This document shows, one piece after another, positions 12,092 through 23,420 of a stretch of 64,000 nucleotides of DNA. The stretch spans positions 10,538,001 to 10,602,000 of the forward strand of contig OU612073.1 of assembly GCA_914767715.1 (NCBI GenBank). The letters run 5' to 3'. Below the pieces are notes generated by a model that searched no databases, was not told the DNA's origin, and saw only the letters and a list, made by a program, of their open reading frames with translations. Both the position numbers and the translations under genes were made by a program. This DNA is from Membranipora membranacea. Lineage: Eukaryota > Bryozoa > Gymnolaemata > Cheilostomatida > Membraniporidae. How positions within the stretch are numbered: the first letter of the stretch is position 1; every line of letters starts with the position of its first letter.

Positions 12092-14610
12092 CGGCCAATC
12101 ATATACAGGGATTTCAAAGTTCATGGAGGATGAGAACATCCAATTTCTGAGCTCATCAACTTATCACGACTACCAGAAGAATGTTGTGCTGCCGGCTGTT
12201 TCTGCCGAGTTTAATGAAGTAATCGGAAAAGTTAAAGAAAACCTAAAACTGAAAGGTACAGCAGTCATATTAACTTGGGAGATAAGTAGGTAGTGGTTGT
12301 TGACACAATGCTGAACTGGAAAATGTCATGTTATGGATAAACTGCATGCTGAATAAATTTTTAATTGAACACTTTATTTTCAGGTGATATTGTGTTGGCA
12401 GGCGACGGGAGATATGATTCCCCAGGACACTGTGCTCGCTATTGCACCTACACTATGGTTGATGGAGTAAGTAGTGACTTATCACTGGTTCAAAACAGCT
12501 TGCATGCATTTACCACTATTTACTGCATAGAGGGGAAAAGTATTGACAGAGAGAAAAGTTAGCCAACGCTAGTTAGTAACATTTAGCCTTGAGCTAGCTA
12601 ACATTAAGTCATCGCTAACCTCTAGCTTATATTGACTCCATGGTAAACATGTCTGGACGATGGAAACTTTCTGCACAATTACCATTTATGATGGGAAGTT
12701 TCGACAAGCTGCAAATTGGCAACGACAATTTCTCGACAACCTAGAAGTCTAAATTTCCAGCAATCATAGTTTTCACATAGATCTTATATTAATTTTAAAG
12801 CGTACTGGAGAAGTGGCCTACAACTTGACTAAGCAGTGCGCTGAAACCAGCTCCAGCACCATGGCTGAGAAGGAGGCTTCTGTGGAGCTTGTCACCGAAG
12901 CCAAGGCTGACCTGGGAGCTAAACTGAAGAGCATCACCACTGATGGCTCAATTTCAATCCGGGCTCACATGAGAAAAAATGAACCAAATATATTGCACGG
13001 GCTTGATGTTTGGCATATGGCCAAAAACATTACTAAAAACCTGAACAAAAAGTGCAAAACAAAGGTGATATTGAGAGTTTGAAGGACATCTTCAAATTTA
13101 TATTATTAATGATAAATCAAGTAACAGTAACAGAGCAGTCAGCAAATCTTGTTTTCATATTTCAGATAGCGAGTGACAGGGATGATCGAAAGAAAATAAA
13201 AGGGTCCAGAGCATAGCATCAGTCCGTATCTGGGGATGTATGGTTTAGTCCGCGTTGGTGTTATTTTCAGGTACATAATCCGTTTTGTTTTCTGTGATAT
13301 AGGAAGAGAGAAAGTTGCTACCCTGGATCCCGGAGATCACTAATCACCTCTGGTGGTCGGCTGCAAACTGCGGGGGTGATGCTGAGTTATTGGTTGAAAT
13401 GTTCACAAGTGTCACCTTTCACGTCATTGATGTCCATAGTGGTTTTCCATTCAACACAAAGGTTAAGAAGTGTCTCCATGACACCATATCTAGGTATTTC
13501 ACGATTAAGCTGAGAATTCATACGTAGTAGCGTTTGGTTAAGGTCTATAATCCATTGAGCGCAATCCATTCTGTTGCTGCCATCATCAGTATACAATAAT
13601 GTTCCATCATTCTTCACAACCTATAAAAAAAAGCAAAAAATAATTTTCATTACAATTTCAATATCATAGCGCGTTCACTGCATCAGCTTTATCAAATTGC
13701 TCATACATCATGAAACTTTTTTAGGGACGCTGACAGGAGTATTGCATGGCTTGAAAAAGACGGTCCTGCTCACAGAGTTCTGCTGAGCCATATCTCTAAT
13801 GCCAACTTTCTGAGTCAGTTAAGGCAGACGGCACATGGCCAGCATACAGGAGTACTAGAAGTTTGTTGCTGAGTTATGCATCCAAAAGAATTGATTACGA
13901 GCCCTCAGCATACAATGGTCGTGTTCAATTGGCTATTCTGGATCATAACGAGAATTGTAACAGAGATGTGAAGAAAGGTATGTCATCAAACTGATATCAT
14001 GACTGCTCAGATAACAAAATAAGCTCCCAGAGAATTCTGGTAAATTGCATTTTCAATAACACATCAAGGTCAATATAACCACATTTTTCACTGTTGAATT
14101 TGTTATAATTTACAGATGAGAATGGAGATCCAGTGATGAGGATGACCTGGTCGAAGGCCTCAAAGGCTTACAGGCTAAGGAAGGTATATGTACAAAGGAC
14201 ATACAGTTTCAGAGAGAGGATCAGGGCAAGGATCATGGCTACAGCATCGGAGCACACAAAAAATTGTTCAGTGGTATGTGGTTATTTAATGCTATCATCT
14301 TATTTTTGTCTCAACCGAGTGTGCAGAGAGAAATCAATATTAGATAAGGCCTACATTCAGAGTTGCCCCCACTCTGGTCAATGGGGGAGCAACTCTGAAA
14401 ATAGGCATTTTGAACTGAATAAGTGACTTTTATGCCAAGGAGGTTGTCGATACACCAATAATAATAGTCTGATAACCTATCAATCGTCTCAAATTAAGTA
14501 TTACTATTATTAAATTATGTATGTTTTAGATACCTTCTACCAAGATCTCGAAAGCAGCAGTGAAACCATCTTTGGCAGAACTTAAGGAGAAGTATATGTC
14601 CAGATTCTGA
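12092..14610 (+). pseudogene. Decayed THAP-associated DDE-type transposase gene
   Basis: Seven exons can be joined: 12092-12255, 12384-12466, 12801-13064, 13303-13493, 13725-13977, 14116-14273, 14530-14610. Landmarks in order are GDGRYDSPGHCARYCTYTM (first acidic site), TTDGSISIRAHM, LDVWHMAKNITKNL, WIPEITNHLWWSAANCGGD, LAILDHNENCNRD and a C-terminal KYMSRF. This order matches a widespread animal family of transposase-like proteins often fused to THAP fingers, probably Kolobok-related; the superfamily label is from memory. In exon 5 the frame breaks near 13860: LEVCC-stop in one frame, LLSYASKRIDYEP in the next, consistent with a short deletion. The gene is therefore probably inactive. All other exon phases agree, so introns belonged to the original gene. 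No terminal inverted repeats were identified. Confidence 0.75.
14351..14406. repeat. Short hairpin element, ATTCAGAGTTGCCCCC type
   Basis: CAGAGTTGCCCCCA and TGGGGGAGCAACTCTG form a nearly perfect stem around a short loop. Related stems occur at 23017-23136 and 43878-43945. It lies in the last intron of the transposase gene. Confidence 0.6.
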
Positions 14611-14774
14611 CTTCACACCATGACCTGATTTGTAGACTGGTTTTTTGCCTGACTTGTCTCCATAATCTACAACGTTAACACAACAAATGACTATGAACAT
14701 AAATTTTTGTTATACATTTTTCCTTGTTAGTTAATACAACGTATGTACATATATTTATATAAACGAGCCACTCA

Positions 14775-15095
14775 CTCAATTCATGTCAATCAGATGATCA
14801 TTCAATCGTTTCCATCATCAACGTATATACATACATTTATATATATATAAACTCAGAACAACAGTCACTTTCACATTTCATGTCAATCAGATGATCATTC
14901 AATTGTTTCCATCATCAACGTATATACATACATTTATATATATAAACTCAGAACAACATTCACTTACACATTTCATGTCAATCAGATGATCATTCCATCG
15001 TTTCCATCATCAACGTATATACATACATTTATATATATAAAATCAGAACAACAGCCACTCTCTCACTTCATATCAATCACATGATCATTCAATCG
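14775..15095. repeat. Tandem repeat of about 105 bp, three copies
   Basis: Units containing ATGTCAATCAGATGATCATT, TTTCCATCATCAACG and TATATACATACATTTATATA repeat at about 14780, 14880 and 14975, with a partial fourth at 15068. It fills the gap between the two convergent genes and runs into the 3' end of the P2X7-C-like ORF. Confidence 0.85.
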
Positions 15096-15897
15096 ATTGA
15101 ATTGCCTCTACCTGTTCAGGCGCACGGAATCCAACGTATCGCCCATTAGGGTCTGGCCACAACTGCCTAATATAGTTGACCACACATGATGGAATCACTT
15201 TACGGTGTCTTTTACCTATCAACCCATGGACCAGCTGCACATAACAAACGTAAGCGTGGTGGCAGTACTCTCGGTTCTTAATAACTCTAAATGACAGTTG
15301 GTCCTTCAAGCCTTTCAACATCTGCTGACGCTGCCATGTCAGGCCAAGCGTGATGGGGTCAAGAATGTGTTGGATCTCCACAGACATACACACACAAGAA
15401 TCAGGGCCAGGCACAAATCCATTCCTAAATATAACACCATCAAAGTTTTCTTGCAGGCAACACACATCCTCACATTCTTTCTCCATACATAGGCATCGAC
15501 CACACAGACAACCAGGCATATTTATTGGGCCATCCATGAGATTTACACTGGTATTGAAAGATGTTGTTGTACTGCTGCTACTACTACTACTACTACTATC
15601 ACTGTCATCACCCTCATCCTCCTCTTCTTCAGCCAGGGCAAATAAAACTCCCTGGGACAAGGTTGGGGTTGAAAGTGCCATATATTTCCCAGAGCAGCCC
15701 TTCACAGGGGCAAATGAATAAGGTCTGGGTCCACTACTACTACTACTACTACTCCCTTCACCTCTCACAGATTCAGCAACAACAGCATGCTGATCAGCAC
15801 ATTCACTCTCACCACAATCAATGTCATCATTATCAATCATATTGGCAGGCTCACAACTAGTACCATCAACTTCCATCCCATCATCACACTCATGCAT
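15085..15897 (-). CDS. P2X7-C-like (P2RX7 intracellular) domain protein
   Basis: A single 270-residue open frame. Residues 1-115 are acidic and low-complexity with two poly-Ser runs. From about residue 128 comes a Cys-rich module, PGCLCGRCLCMEKECEDVCC, then DSCVCM. Residues about 205-256 read NREYCHHAYVCYVQLVHG and VIPSCVVNYIRQLWPDPNG followed by RYVGF. That Cys/His pattern and the final PxxxGxYxGF match the zinc-binding ballast domain at the C-terminus of P2X7 receptors, which in many invertebrates occurs in stand-alone soluble proteins. No channel segment is present. The gene is convergent with the transposase 475 bases away, so it may belong to the same mobile unit or be a domesticated neighbour. 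The role is unknown; the domain in P2X7 binds zinc and guanine nucleotide. Confidence 0.82.
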   Translation of the reverse strand: MHECDDGMEVDGTSCEPANMIDNDDIDCGESECADQHAVVAESVRGEGSSSSSSSGPRPYSFAPVKGCSGKYMALSTPTLSQGVLFALAEEEEDEGDDSDSSSSSSSSSTTTSFNTSVNLMDGPINMPGCLCGRCLCMEKECEDVCCLQENFDGVIFRNGFVPGPDSCVCMSVEIQHILDPITLGLTWQRQQMLKGLKDQLSFRVIKNREYCHHAYVCYVQLVHGLIGKRHRKVIPSCVVNYIRQLWPDPNGRYVGFRAPEQVEAIQSIE

Positions 15898-16070
15898 GGT
15901 AAAAATGCAACTTAGCAGATACTAAACAAAGTAGATAAATGGTGTACTATTCACTTTTCAAAGGATAATGTTAGGAAAACTAATTCCACCACAGTCTCAA
16001 ACTTTCAGACACATCCACAAGATTTTTGCTATCGGGAGCACAAAATTGAAGGTCATTTGAGGTCATTCAA

Positions 16071-16683
16071 TCAAGTACTCCTTGATTTGATTGGTTTAGG
16101 AAAGATCAACTTTAATTGTTTGAAATTCCAAAATGGTGTAGTATTGTTGTTATTGTTGATAGAGTGGGATATGGGATGCTCAGAGAATAGGTCAAACAAA
16201 AGCACATGGTGATCAGAACAACTTGGCTCACTTATAGGGATGGAGAGGTCCAAGTTAGAGAGTACAAGGTCGAGGGTGTTTCCGTGTGTGTGTGTCGGAA
16301 AATCAACAAACTGTTCGAGGTCACTGGCTTCTAGTTCTACAAAATTCAGAAATGATTCATGCATATTTGGGTTCAGGCGTCTTTTGAGTTGACCAATCAA
16401 TGTCTGGTAGGTTGAAGTCACCTACAATCAGTTGATTACATGAGGTTTGGTTATGATGCCAGGTAAGGAAATCATCTATTGAATTGATAGCTGGTCTCCG
16501 ATAGTACACTGTAAAAGAGAAAGAAAACCCACCAATACTAAGGTCAAGTGACAGGATTTCACGTCTTTCTTCTGGTGTGATCTTATTAACTAGTATATTC
16601 GATGTTTCACAAACACCAATCAATACTCCTCCACCACGACCAGAAGTGTTAACACGATCTAGCCTGTAAAGGGTAATTATCAC
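16071..16683 (-). pseudogene. Retrotransposon AP-endonuclease fragment
   Basis: Two overlapping frames carry endonuclease motifs: GRGGGVLIGV, then LIVGDFNLPDIDW in the upper frame, and after a frameshift near 16400 HGNTLDLVLSNLDLS and CSDHHVLLFDL (the SDH motif) in the lower. The catalytic GDFN and SDH signatures are present but split across frames, so the copy is dead. Reverse transcriptase is missing. Confidence 0.8.
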
Positions 16684-16874
16684 AAATTTCTTTATCTAAA
16701 ATGCTACCAATGAATTAGTTTAGTTTCTGTGAGGGCAAATAGGTCAAGAATTAACTCCAGTTGGTGCCTTTTCCCACTTATGCCGTTGCAGTTCCAGACC
16801 AATATACTGACAGGATGCTTAGTATCCATCGTGCTTGTTAAAGTTAGACCTGTAAGAGAGAGTACGAAATTAGT

Positions 16875-17766
16875 TTAGTGTTCCCTAGACGAGAACTGGT
16901 CTGTGTTGACAGTAGAGTCAATAGTCTTGCCACTTTCATCTACAACAATCCATGCTTCAGTGCCTTTCTCTGAACACTGGAGCTGGCCACTGCGTAACCT
17001 GTATTTGTTGTCTTTGAACATATCTGAGAGGTTGTTTCGTATACAACGAAGTTTGTACTCCTTCTCTTGCTCTTCTTTTGTTAAATCAGGGGTTGCAAAC
17101 ATCCGGTCTCTGTCACTCCACCTGTTAAAATACCTTAGGAAGTCTATCTTCATTATCTCTGTGTGAAATTGTATTTTCACCGGCCGTGGTTTGTTCTGTG
17201 GTCTGTTCAATTTCTGTACACCTAGCCTGGAAACCCTAGTAATAGAGTTTGGTAGAAAACCTAAACCATGCATAATGTCAGAGACCTCTTTATGGGTGTT
17301 GACCTCTTCAGCAAGACCATGCAAGATAGCAGACTGATTACGCTCAGGTTTCTGTCTTTCGAGTGACTCACGTTTTGCTCTTTGATCTAACCTTTCAGCG
17401 ATGACCTTCAACTCAGCGTTGTTGTCATTCGATTCACCAGTCACCTGAGCAAAAGTTTTGGTTAGCTTATGGCTGTCAGTCACTAGTCTACTCAAGTTTT
17501 CTATCTTGTCATCAATTTGTTCAAGTCTTGTTTTCACCTCTGGGCCAAAGAAATATTCTGGTAATTTTGGAAAGCACCTGTGGCAATACCAGACAAGTCC
17601 AGTTCTACTAGTTATCTTAGTCAGTTCAGTCAAGGTCAGTACATCAGCCCACTCGGGTAGACAATAGGTATGGGCAGAATATTGACAGATATTACATTTT
17701 AGTGATGGTTTTGTTTTGGTTACAGCTTTCAGACATTTTAAGCAGGTGTTTGGATTGGCAGGTTGA
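16875..17766 (-). pseudogene. Retrotransposon ORF1 with N-terminal PHD-type zinc finger
   Basis: The frame begins NPNTCLKCLKAVTKTKPSLK then CNICQYSAHTYC and, 26 residues on, WYCHRCFP: a C-x2-C, C-x2-C, H-x2-C, C-x2-C arrangement typical of PHD fingers. It continues into a coiled-coil stretch (KTRLEQIDDKIENLSRLVTD) and an RNA-binding-like middle domain with WSDRDRMFATPDLTKEEQ, ending SSREH. PHD-bearing ORF1 proteins are known in CR1/L2-clade elements. An upstream ATG could not be fixed because the region 5' of the finger is in a different frame. Confidence 0.75.
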
Positions 17767-18000
17767 CCAGGGGTTGGTGAATTTCGGATTTGTTGTCACC
17801 TGAAGCCGGGTTTGCAACCAGCCTCCAACCAGCGCAGCACCAGAGTCACCCAACTTGGAGTCCACAGAAGTGGACAGACAACTACCCGCCCCAAAACCCA
17901 GGCCCACAGTAACAGAGCAGAACTGGGGTCCCACAGGGCTCTGGAGACAAATACAGTGTTTTGTTAGTAGTAAATAGGTAGTGGTGTACTTACTGACAGT

Positions 18001-18789
18001 GCTAGGAAGTAATACAAACGTGAGTGATTTGGATTATCCACTAGAGGGGTTTCCCTTTGGAACTTGCAGGTAGCCTCCACTTTACCCAGGAATCTCACCA
18101 GAGCACCTCGGTTAAGGCTGCTAATCATACCTGACAAGTCTCCCTTTTTGGTAGGGAGCCTCCCAGTTTTTAGGGTCATTTTCCACCCCCTCCCTATCTC
18201 CCTTTTTCCAGCTTCGTTTACCCAGACAATTTTTGAAGCTTATTTTTGCAAGGAAAACTATGTTTTCCTACCTCAAAAGTACATATACTTATGTAATTGC
18301 TTACTACCATTACCATTACTACCCTACAAAATCAGGTAAATTGACGCAATTCATAATATGAAAGCCCAAGTTTTGGCTTAGAAGTAAGACAAACGAGGGC
18401 TGAATTGCACACGCACTGCGGGACGCAGAGTGGTATTCCGGGTTTGGAGTTTGTCCGCGGAGACCTCCTGATTTCTGGGTCTACCAACTTGTCATGTATG
18501 CTGCTAATATGCAGCTTAGTTTGTTGAGAAGGCTTCAATACAGCTTTTTTTGTAGTTTCTGGTACTGGATGATCGGTATAACAGCAGGATTTCTCAGATA
18601 AAGATTAGAATTCAGGACAAGATTTTCTAAGCGTCCATCTTGACCTTGACCTTCCAGACTGGCTGGCATGATGTAGCAGGGGTCTGCCCTGATATTTGTC
18701 CCTTACTTTCCAAGTTTTTCTTTCTAAACTCTAATTGTAAAAAAGAAATTTCTGCATTCTATTCATAAATCTATTACTTGTAGGAAGTT
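18001..18789. other. Junction between retroelement and SDR-A unit
   Basis: No gene seen. From about 18665 the sequence matches 32375 onward, marking the start of the duplicated SDR unit. The 12048-18664 stretch has no counterpart in the second arm. Probable SDR-A promoter and first untranslated exon lie here; an acceptor-like TTGTAG precedes the start exon. Confidence 0.5.
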
Positions 18790-21700
18790 ATGTCATCTCT
18801 GATGAAATACCTTGGCGTCTTCAGGTCAATTGCTGTGATCGGGTTCCAAATCATATTAGGCATGATCTTATCACTGATACCCGTCAGGTTCCTGCCTAAA
18901 AAGAGTTTGAAGAATGAACTTGCCTTGGTGACAGGATCAGGTAGGTGATTTTTCATAAGTTTGACCCCTCTGGTGCACAGAGATACCGCAGAAGTCAGGT
19001 ATTTAGATGTTTTGCCTTTAGCCTGCACAGGCTGTCTGCGTAGGTTGGAGGGACCCAACCCAGACAGCATGCCCGGGCTAGTTGCCTTGATACATACAAT
19101 TTTACATATTGCTCTACCATGAGGGGAAACAATCTGGTTTTATGTAGGTAGGTGACTGTACAATAGAGAATGTCAAATTTACTCTAACTAGAGGGAAACT
19201 AAAAAATCACTTGGAATTGAGACTAATAAAAGACACCTCGGTTAAACATAATGGCACACATGTGTGGAAGGATCCGGTTTTGACTTCAACAGGAGGTTAC
19301 TGATTACTGAGAGTGTCAAAAGTGCCCGTTCAGGCCCGTAGTTCTAGGGGAGGCAGGGACGCTCTGACTCCCCTAGAATGCTAAATATAGTAGCCATAAT
19401 TGATTATTCCAGGTCAGAATCAACTCATTTGAAACTTCCGTTTGCTAATTATATCATTAAAACGCTTTGGAGGCTGAGGACTGGGACTAAGGAGGAGCTT
19501 ACAGTACTGAAGCTGGTGTTACTTCACACCCTCAAGGATTTTGGCCTCCCCTATTAGTTTTCCTAAACTATGGCCCTGCCGTTAACTGAGAGCTCCTCAC
19601 ATGGCAGCTTTGCCAACCATGGCATCACAATATCATAATCTTTGAACTTTAATTTAAGAGCATACATCATGAAAAACTTAACTTGATACACATCAGTTTA
19701 AATAACCTGGGCTTCTCACTTTTTATCAGGTAGTGGTATCGGTAGAGAGACTGCGAGGAGCTTAGCTAGACAAGGTTGTAGACTTATTTTGTGGGATGTG
19801 AACAAAGAAGGAAACGATGAGACTAGAGACATGATAACTGAGTCTGGAGGTGAAGCTTACTCATATACTGTAGATGTATCTAACAGGGAGACGGTGTATG
19901 CCACTGCCGACAAGGTATGTCTTACAAGAAGTGTGGAGCGACGTTTTATCTGCTGCGTTCACGTTAAAGCACCTCACTTATGACATCTCCAGTGTTGGAG
20001 AATGGATGACAATGAAATATAATAGTTTTTTTCATTGTTCTCCATATCTGGAACATCATTACTAGCTGTATTTTTGCCTAACAAAAGGGCTTGCTAAAAA
20101 AAAGCCAATCCCCAATATCAATCCAGAAATTCCTAAATCATCAATGCTGAAGGAATTTCATTACTGTTTGCAGTTCAGTAATCAAGATAATTTCCCAGGC
20201 TTTATTATCCACGCTATAGTAGGGACAGCCACTCAGAACAATGTAATGTCAATATTCCCGTTCTATGAGATGATTTAAGCAATGAACTAAAGGTTTAGTT
20301 CATTGATTTAAGTAACAGGGTATTTTGTTTTAAATAATTATAGGTCAGAGAAGAGGTTGGAGACGTCACATTGCTCTTGAACAATGCGGGAATACTGAAT
20401 ATGGGAGAATTTCTAACCATCCCAGATGAGCGAATCGTACAAACTATGAATGTTAACCAACTAGCTCACTTCTGGGTAAGTATCAAATTGTAAGTGGTCC
20501 ACTTAATAATTAGTTCCTATTTCGTATAGGATGGTTTACTGCGTTACTGAACACAACCTATAATTACCGTCACGTTTTGTTGATAATAGTCAGGCTCCCG
20601 ATACACAGGACTTAAATTAAAATTCTTAGAAGCTTGTATTCTAAGAATCTAAATTTTATCTTAATTGTTAGATTTTGTTTTCAAGAATTCTCGACACATT
20701 GTATTGACACCACTGTCTATCCAGCTTCTTAGAGACTAATACTTCCCTGGTCAAAGATGGCATATACTAGAACTAGATGTTCTGCAATCTGACTTTGTAG
20801 CATGATCATCAAGTTTCTTCACCACAATCATGATGAGTTCTAAATATTTGCGCAATACTACTAAGAATTTTCTTCCTTTTGATGTGTGCTGAGAAAAAAA
20901 ACCTCTCACAACATTGCAATAGAGCCAAGCTGATTTTCTGAGAAAAGTTGATAGAAATTGCAACAGCAGTGGCATATCATAAAACACTGAACAACAAGGC
21001 CAACCATTCTGTCCAGTTTTTGATTTACTTCAGCTTGATTATTTAACCTTGTGTTTTCCCTTACAGACAGTGAAGGCTTTTCTTCCCTCCATGTTAGAGA
21101 GAGATCATGGACACATAGTTGCTGCAGCCAGTTGGACTGGGTTGGCAGCGATGCCGATGATAACTGATTATTGCTCGAGTAAATATGGTGTCATAGGTAT
21201 GTTAGGTTTGGTTTCCTTTCATATAAATTCTTCACCGATAATTAACATGGTCCAGGTCCTAAGTTTCACAAAGGGTATGGGAGGTTTGGAAGATTTTGTT
21301 ATCTAAAATTGTTTTACTCCAATTTCATAGAGCATGCATCACTTTATTGAAACTTTAAAAGAGTTGGCAAGGGTTTTTTATTTTATGCAAGAGATAGGCA
21401 TATTTTTCATTTGAGTTTGGGCACAAAATGGCGTCAGTGACAGGTTTTCTATGTAATGCCAATCCTTCAGTTGGAGGGAGTGTCATCTAACCAAGCCCTA
21501 TTTTAGTGTTTTCCATATACATATTTGTAATGGTTTTTATTGTGTTACCCAGAGTGTTACCATCGATTTATTTAAAACGGCATGCATCAAAGATCATGCT
21601 TTTGGCAAAAGACTGTGCCATGATTTATGTATAGGTTAAAAACCACACATGCAAATCAATTAATTTCATAGAACCTAGTTCTATGTCTTTTATTGCTAAC

Positions 21701-23420
21701 GTCAATTTTTCAGGCTTTATGGAGTCCCTGGAATTGGAACTTAGATTCAAGACAAACAATATGAAAGTTTCACGCATTTGTTTAGGCCGTGTTGATACGC
21801 CTTTAACTAAACATGTAGTAGCAAGTATACCAGTAGATGCGTAAGTTGAAAATTAATTTTATTTTAATTGAATTAAATCTGAAACTTTCCTCTCCTTAGT
21901 TGTTAACTTTGCTCTGTTATCAAGTCACCAATTTTGGCACTATTCCTACTCGTGAATCAGCTTGATTCAAATTGATGGGAGTTGTCTTTACATCCAGAAA
22001 GTGAGGGCAACTCCTATCCATTCATTGTAAAATGTCACTCTTAACAATGAGCCTGTACGATGGGTGGGAAGACAATGTACAATATTGAAAAGAGACACCT
22101 GTGATCTTTGAATTGAACTCACCAATTGGAAATTTTGGTTTGGATAGCATGACAAATTTAGTAGACTCTTTGATTCAAATTTTGACGCGTGGTGTCCTTT
22201 TTGGTTAACCCATTTAAATAAAAGGAATTTTCCAAAAATAATTTTAATAATAGACAAAAAACAAACCATAAGATAGTGCATATTGTACATTGCGTCACCT
22301 TGGTATGTAAGCAGATGGTCAAGATAAATACTTCAAAGCCTTTTTAGAAAAAATTAACTATAAATTTAACCTCTTACTACTTCAGGTCGAAACTCCCCTT
22401 TATTACATCCGAGGAGGCAGCGGAAAAGATAGTAGAGACTATACAAACTAACCAGAACGTGCTGCTTTACCCTACGTTTGAGGCAGGAGTCATGGTAACA
22501 CTCAAGAGGTTATTACTCTGTGTTTATCCTAGCTACATAGAGCTAGTTGTGATGTATATTGCTATTAGAAATCGTGGGAAAGAAGGTCAGGTTAGCCTTC
22601 CAAATTCGTTGGCCCTGATTGGCCGTTGGGTGAGACAGCAACCAATCAGAGCCAAGGCTAAGTGGATTACTTCAGTATTGAAAGACAGGGCTTTTGACTT
22701 ACAGGAATATGCCCAATGCTGTACATTATTGGATCATATCTAGCCATGTCCTTCCATTGGGCTATAATTCCTGAAAAGTCTCAACTTGTTGGTCGTCCAT
22801 CATCCTGTATATATCCATCTAATCTGGTCCCTTTTAGTTGATGAGAAAGCATACCCATCTCTTCTCACTCAGTATTCCACCTACCCATCAATGTCTGTCC
22901 ATACTGGTTTGTAGGGTAATATACATTTTAACCTTGTTGGTGTACCATCTTCTTATGATGAGCAAGAATATTACCACACCCCCCCCCCAACATGAATCTG
23001 CACTTTGTCAAGCCATCCTAGACCAAGTTTGGTCCATTTGCCTGCATTCAGAATTGCTCCCGATCCACTTGTCACGCTGGCGTGACCAGTGGAAGGGAGC
23101 AACTGGAATGCAGGCAATTGGATTAAACTTGATCTAAGCCATACCCATACAATCATTCCCTGCCTTTATAAAACAGTCAATGTTGGGTTCATGGGGGAGG
23201 GGGCGGAAACTAGATTGGTTATTTTATTTCAGCTGTCAATACAAAATGTTATCTCGCACAATCACATGACACAAGGTTTAATTTATATTGCATGAATATT
23301 TTCAGATGGCTTCCTACCGACGCCTTGTTTGCAATCCTGGAATTATCAGCGCCCAGCCAGAGTGATATGAAACACTATAATGTCAAAGCAAAGTCATCAC
23401 AACAACAACATGAGGAATAG
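18790..23420 (+). CDS. SDR-A: SDR16C-type short-chain dehydrogenase (RDH10/DHRS3-like)
   Basis: Seven exons, 18790-18940, 19730-19914, 20344-20475, 21067-21196, 21714-21840, 22386-22508 and 23306-23420, encode 320 residues. An N-terminal hydrophobic helix (VIGFQIILGMILSLIP) suggests membrane anchoring, as in retinol dehydrogenases of the endoplasmic reticulum or lipid droplets. The cofactor motif TGSGSGIG, the NNAG motif, a Ser 13 residues before the catalytic Tyr, and YCSSK are all present. WDVN after the second strand (acidic residue) favours NAD over NADP. In exon 5 the usual LGGVDTP reads LGRVDTP, a Gly-to-Arg change beside the cofactor pocket not seen in SDR-B or SDR-C. Substrate is unknown; retinoid or steroid oxidoreduction is the family expectation. 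Introns hold a TIR element (19331-19578) and a foldback MITE (23017-23136). Confidence 0.93.
19331..19578. mobile_element. CAGGCCCGTAG-type TIR element in SDR-A intron 1
   Basis: Starts CAGGCCCGTAGTTCTAGGGG and ends CTATGGCCCTG, inverted, with 5-bp flanks CCGTT on both sides. The copy in SDR-B (33029-33273) shares the right flank but has lost the left edge, so insertion predates the duplication. A second locus, 40045-40268, confirms the 5-bp duplication. Confidence 0.8.
23017..23136. mobile_element. 120-bp foldback MITE in SDR-A intron 6
   Basis: Inverted halves TAGACCAAGTTTGGTCC and, reversed, TAGATCAAGTTTAATCC continue into GCCTGCATTC and TTGCTCCC stems. AGCCAT flanks both sides (23011-23016, 23137-23142). 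SDR-B has the uninterrupted site near 36746, so this inserted after the duplication. Confidence 0.8.

Larger units (their letters stand above)
16071..18000 (-). mobile_element. Non-LTR retrotransposon, 3'-truncated (ORF1 + endonuclease)
   Basis: Read on the minus strand, ORF1 (about 17766-16875) is followed by an endonuclease region (16683-16071), then the element stops before any reverse transcriptase. Loss of the 3' half is the opposite of the usual 5' truncation and implies later deletion or capture by neighbouring sequence. Sequence from 18000 to about 18340 may be its 5' untranslated part. Confidence 0.8.

Noticed and set aside
18774-19070. Minus-strand open frame of 98 residues, also present at 32482-32871
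   Set aside because: Shadow of SDR exon 1 and intron 1; conserved only because the region is duplicated.
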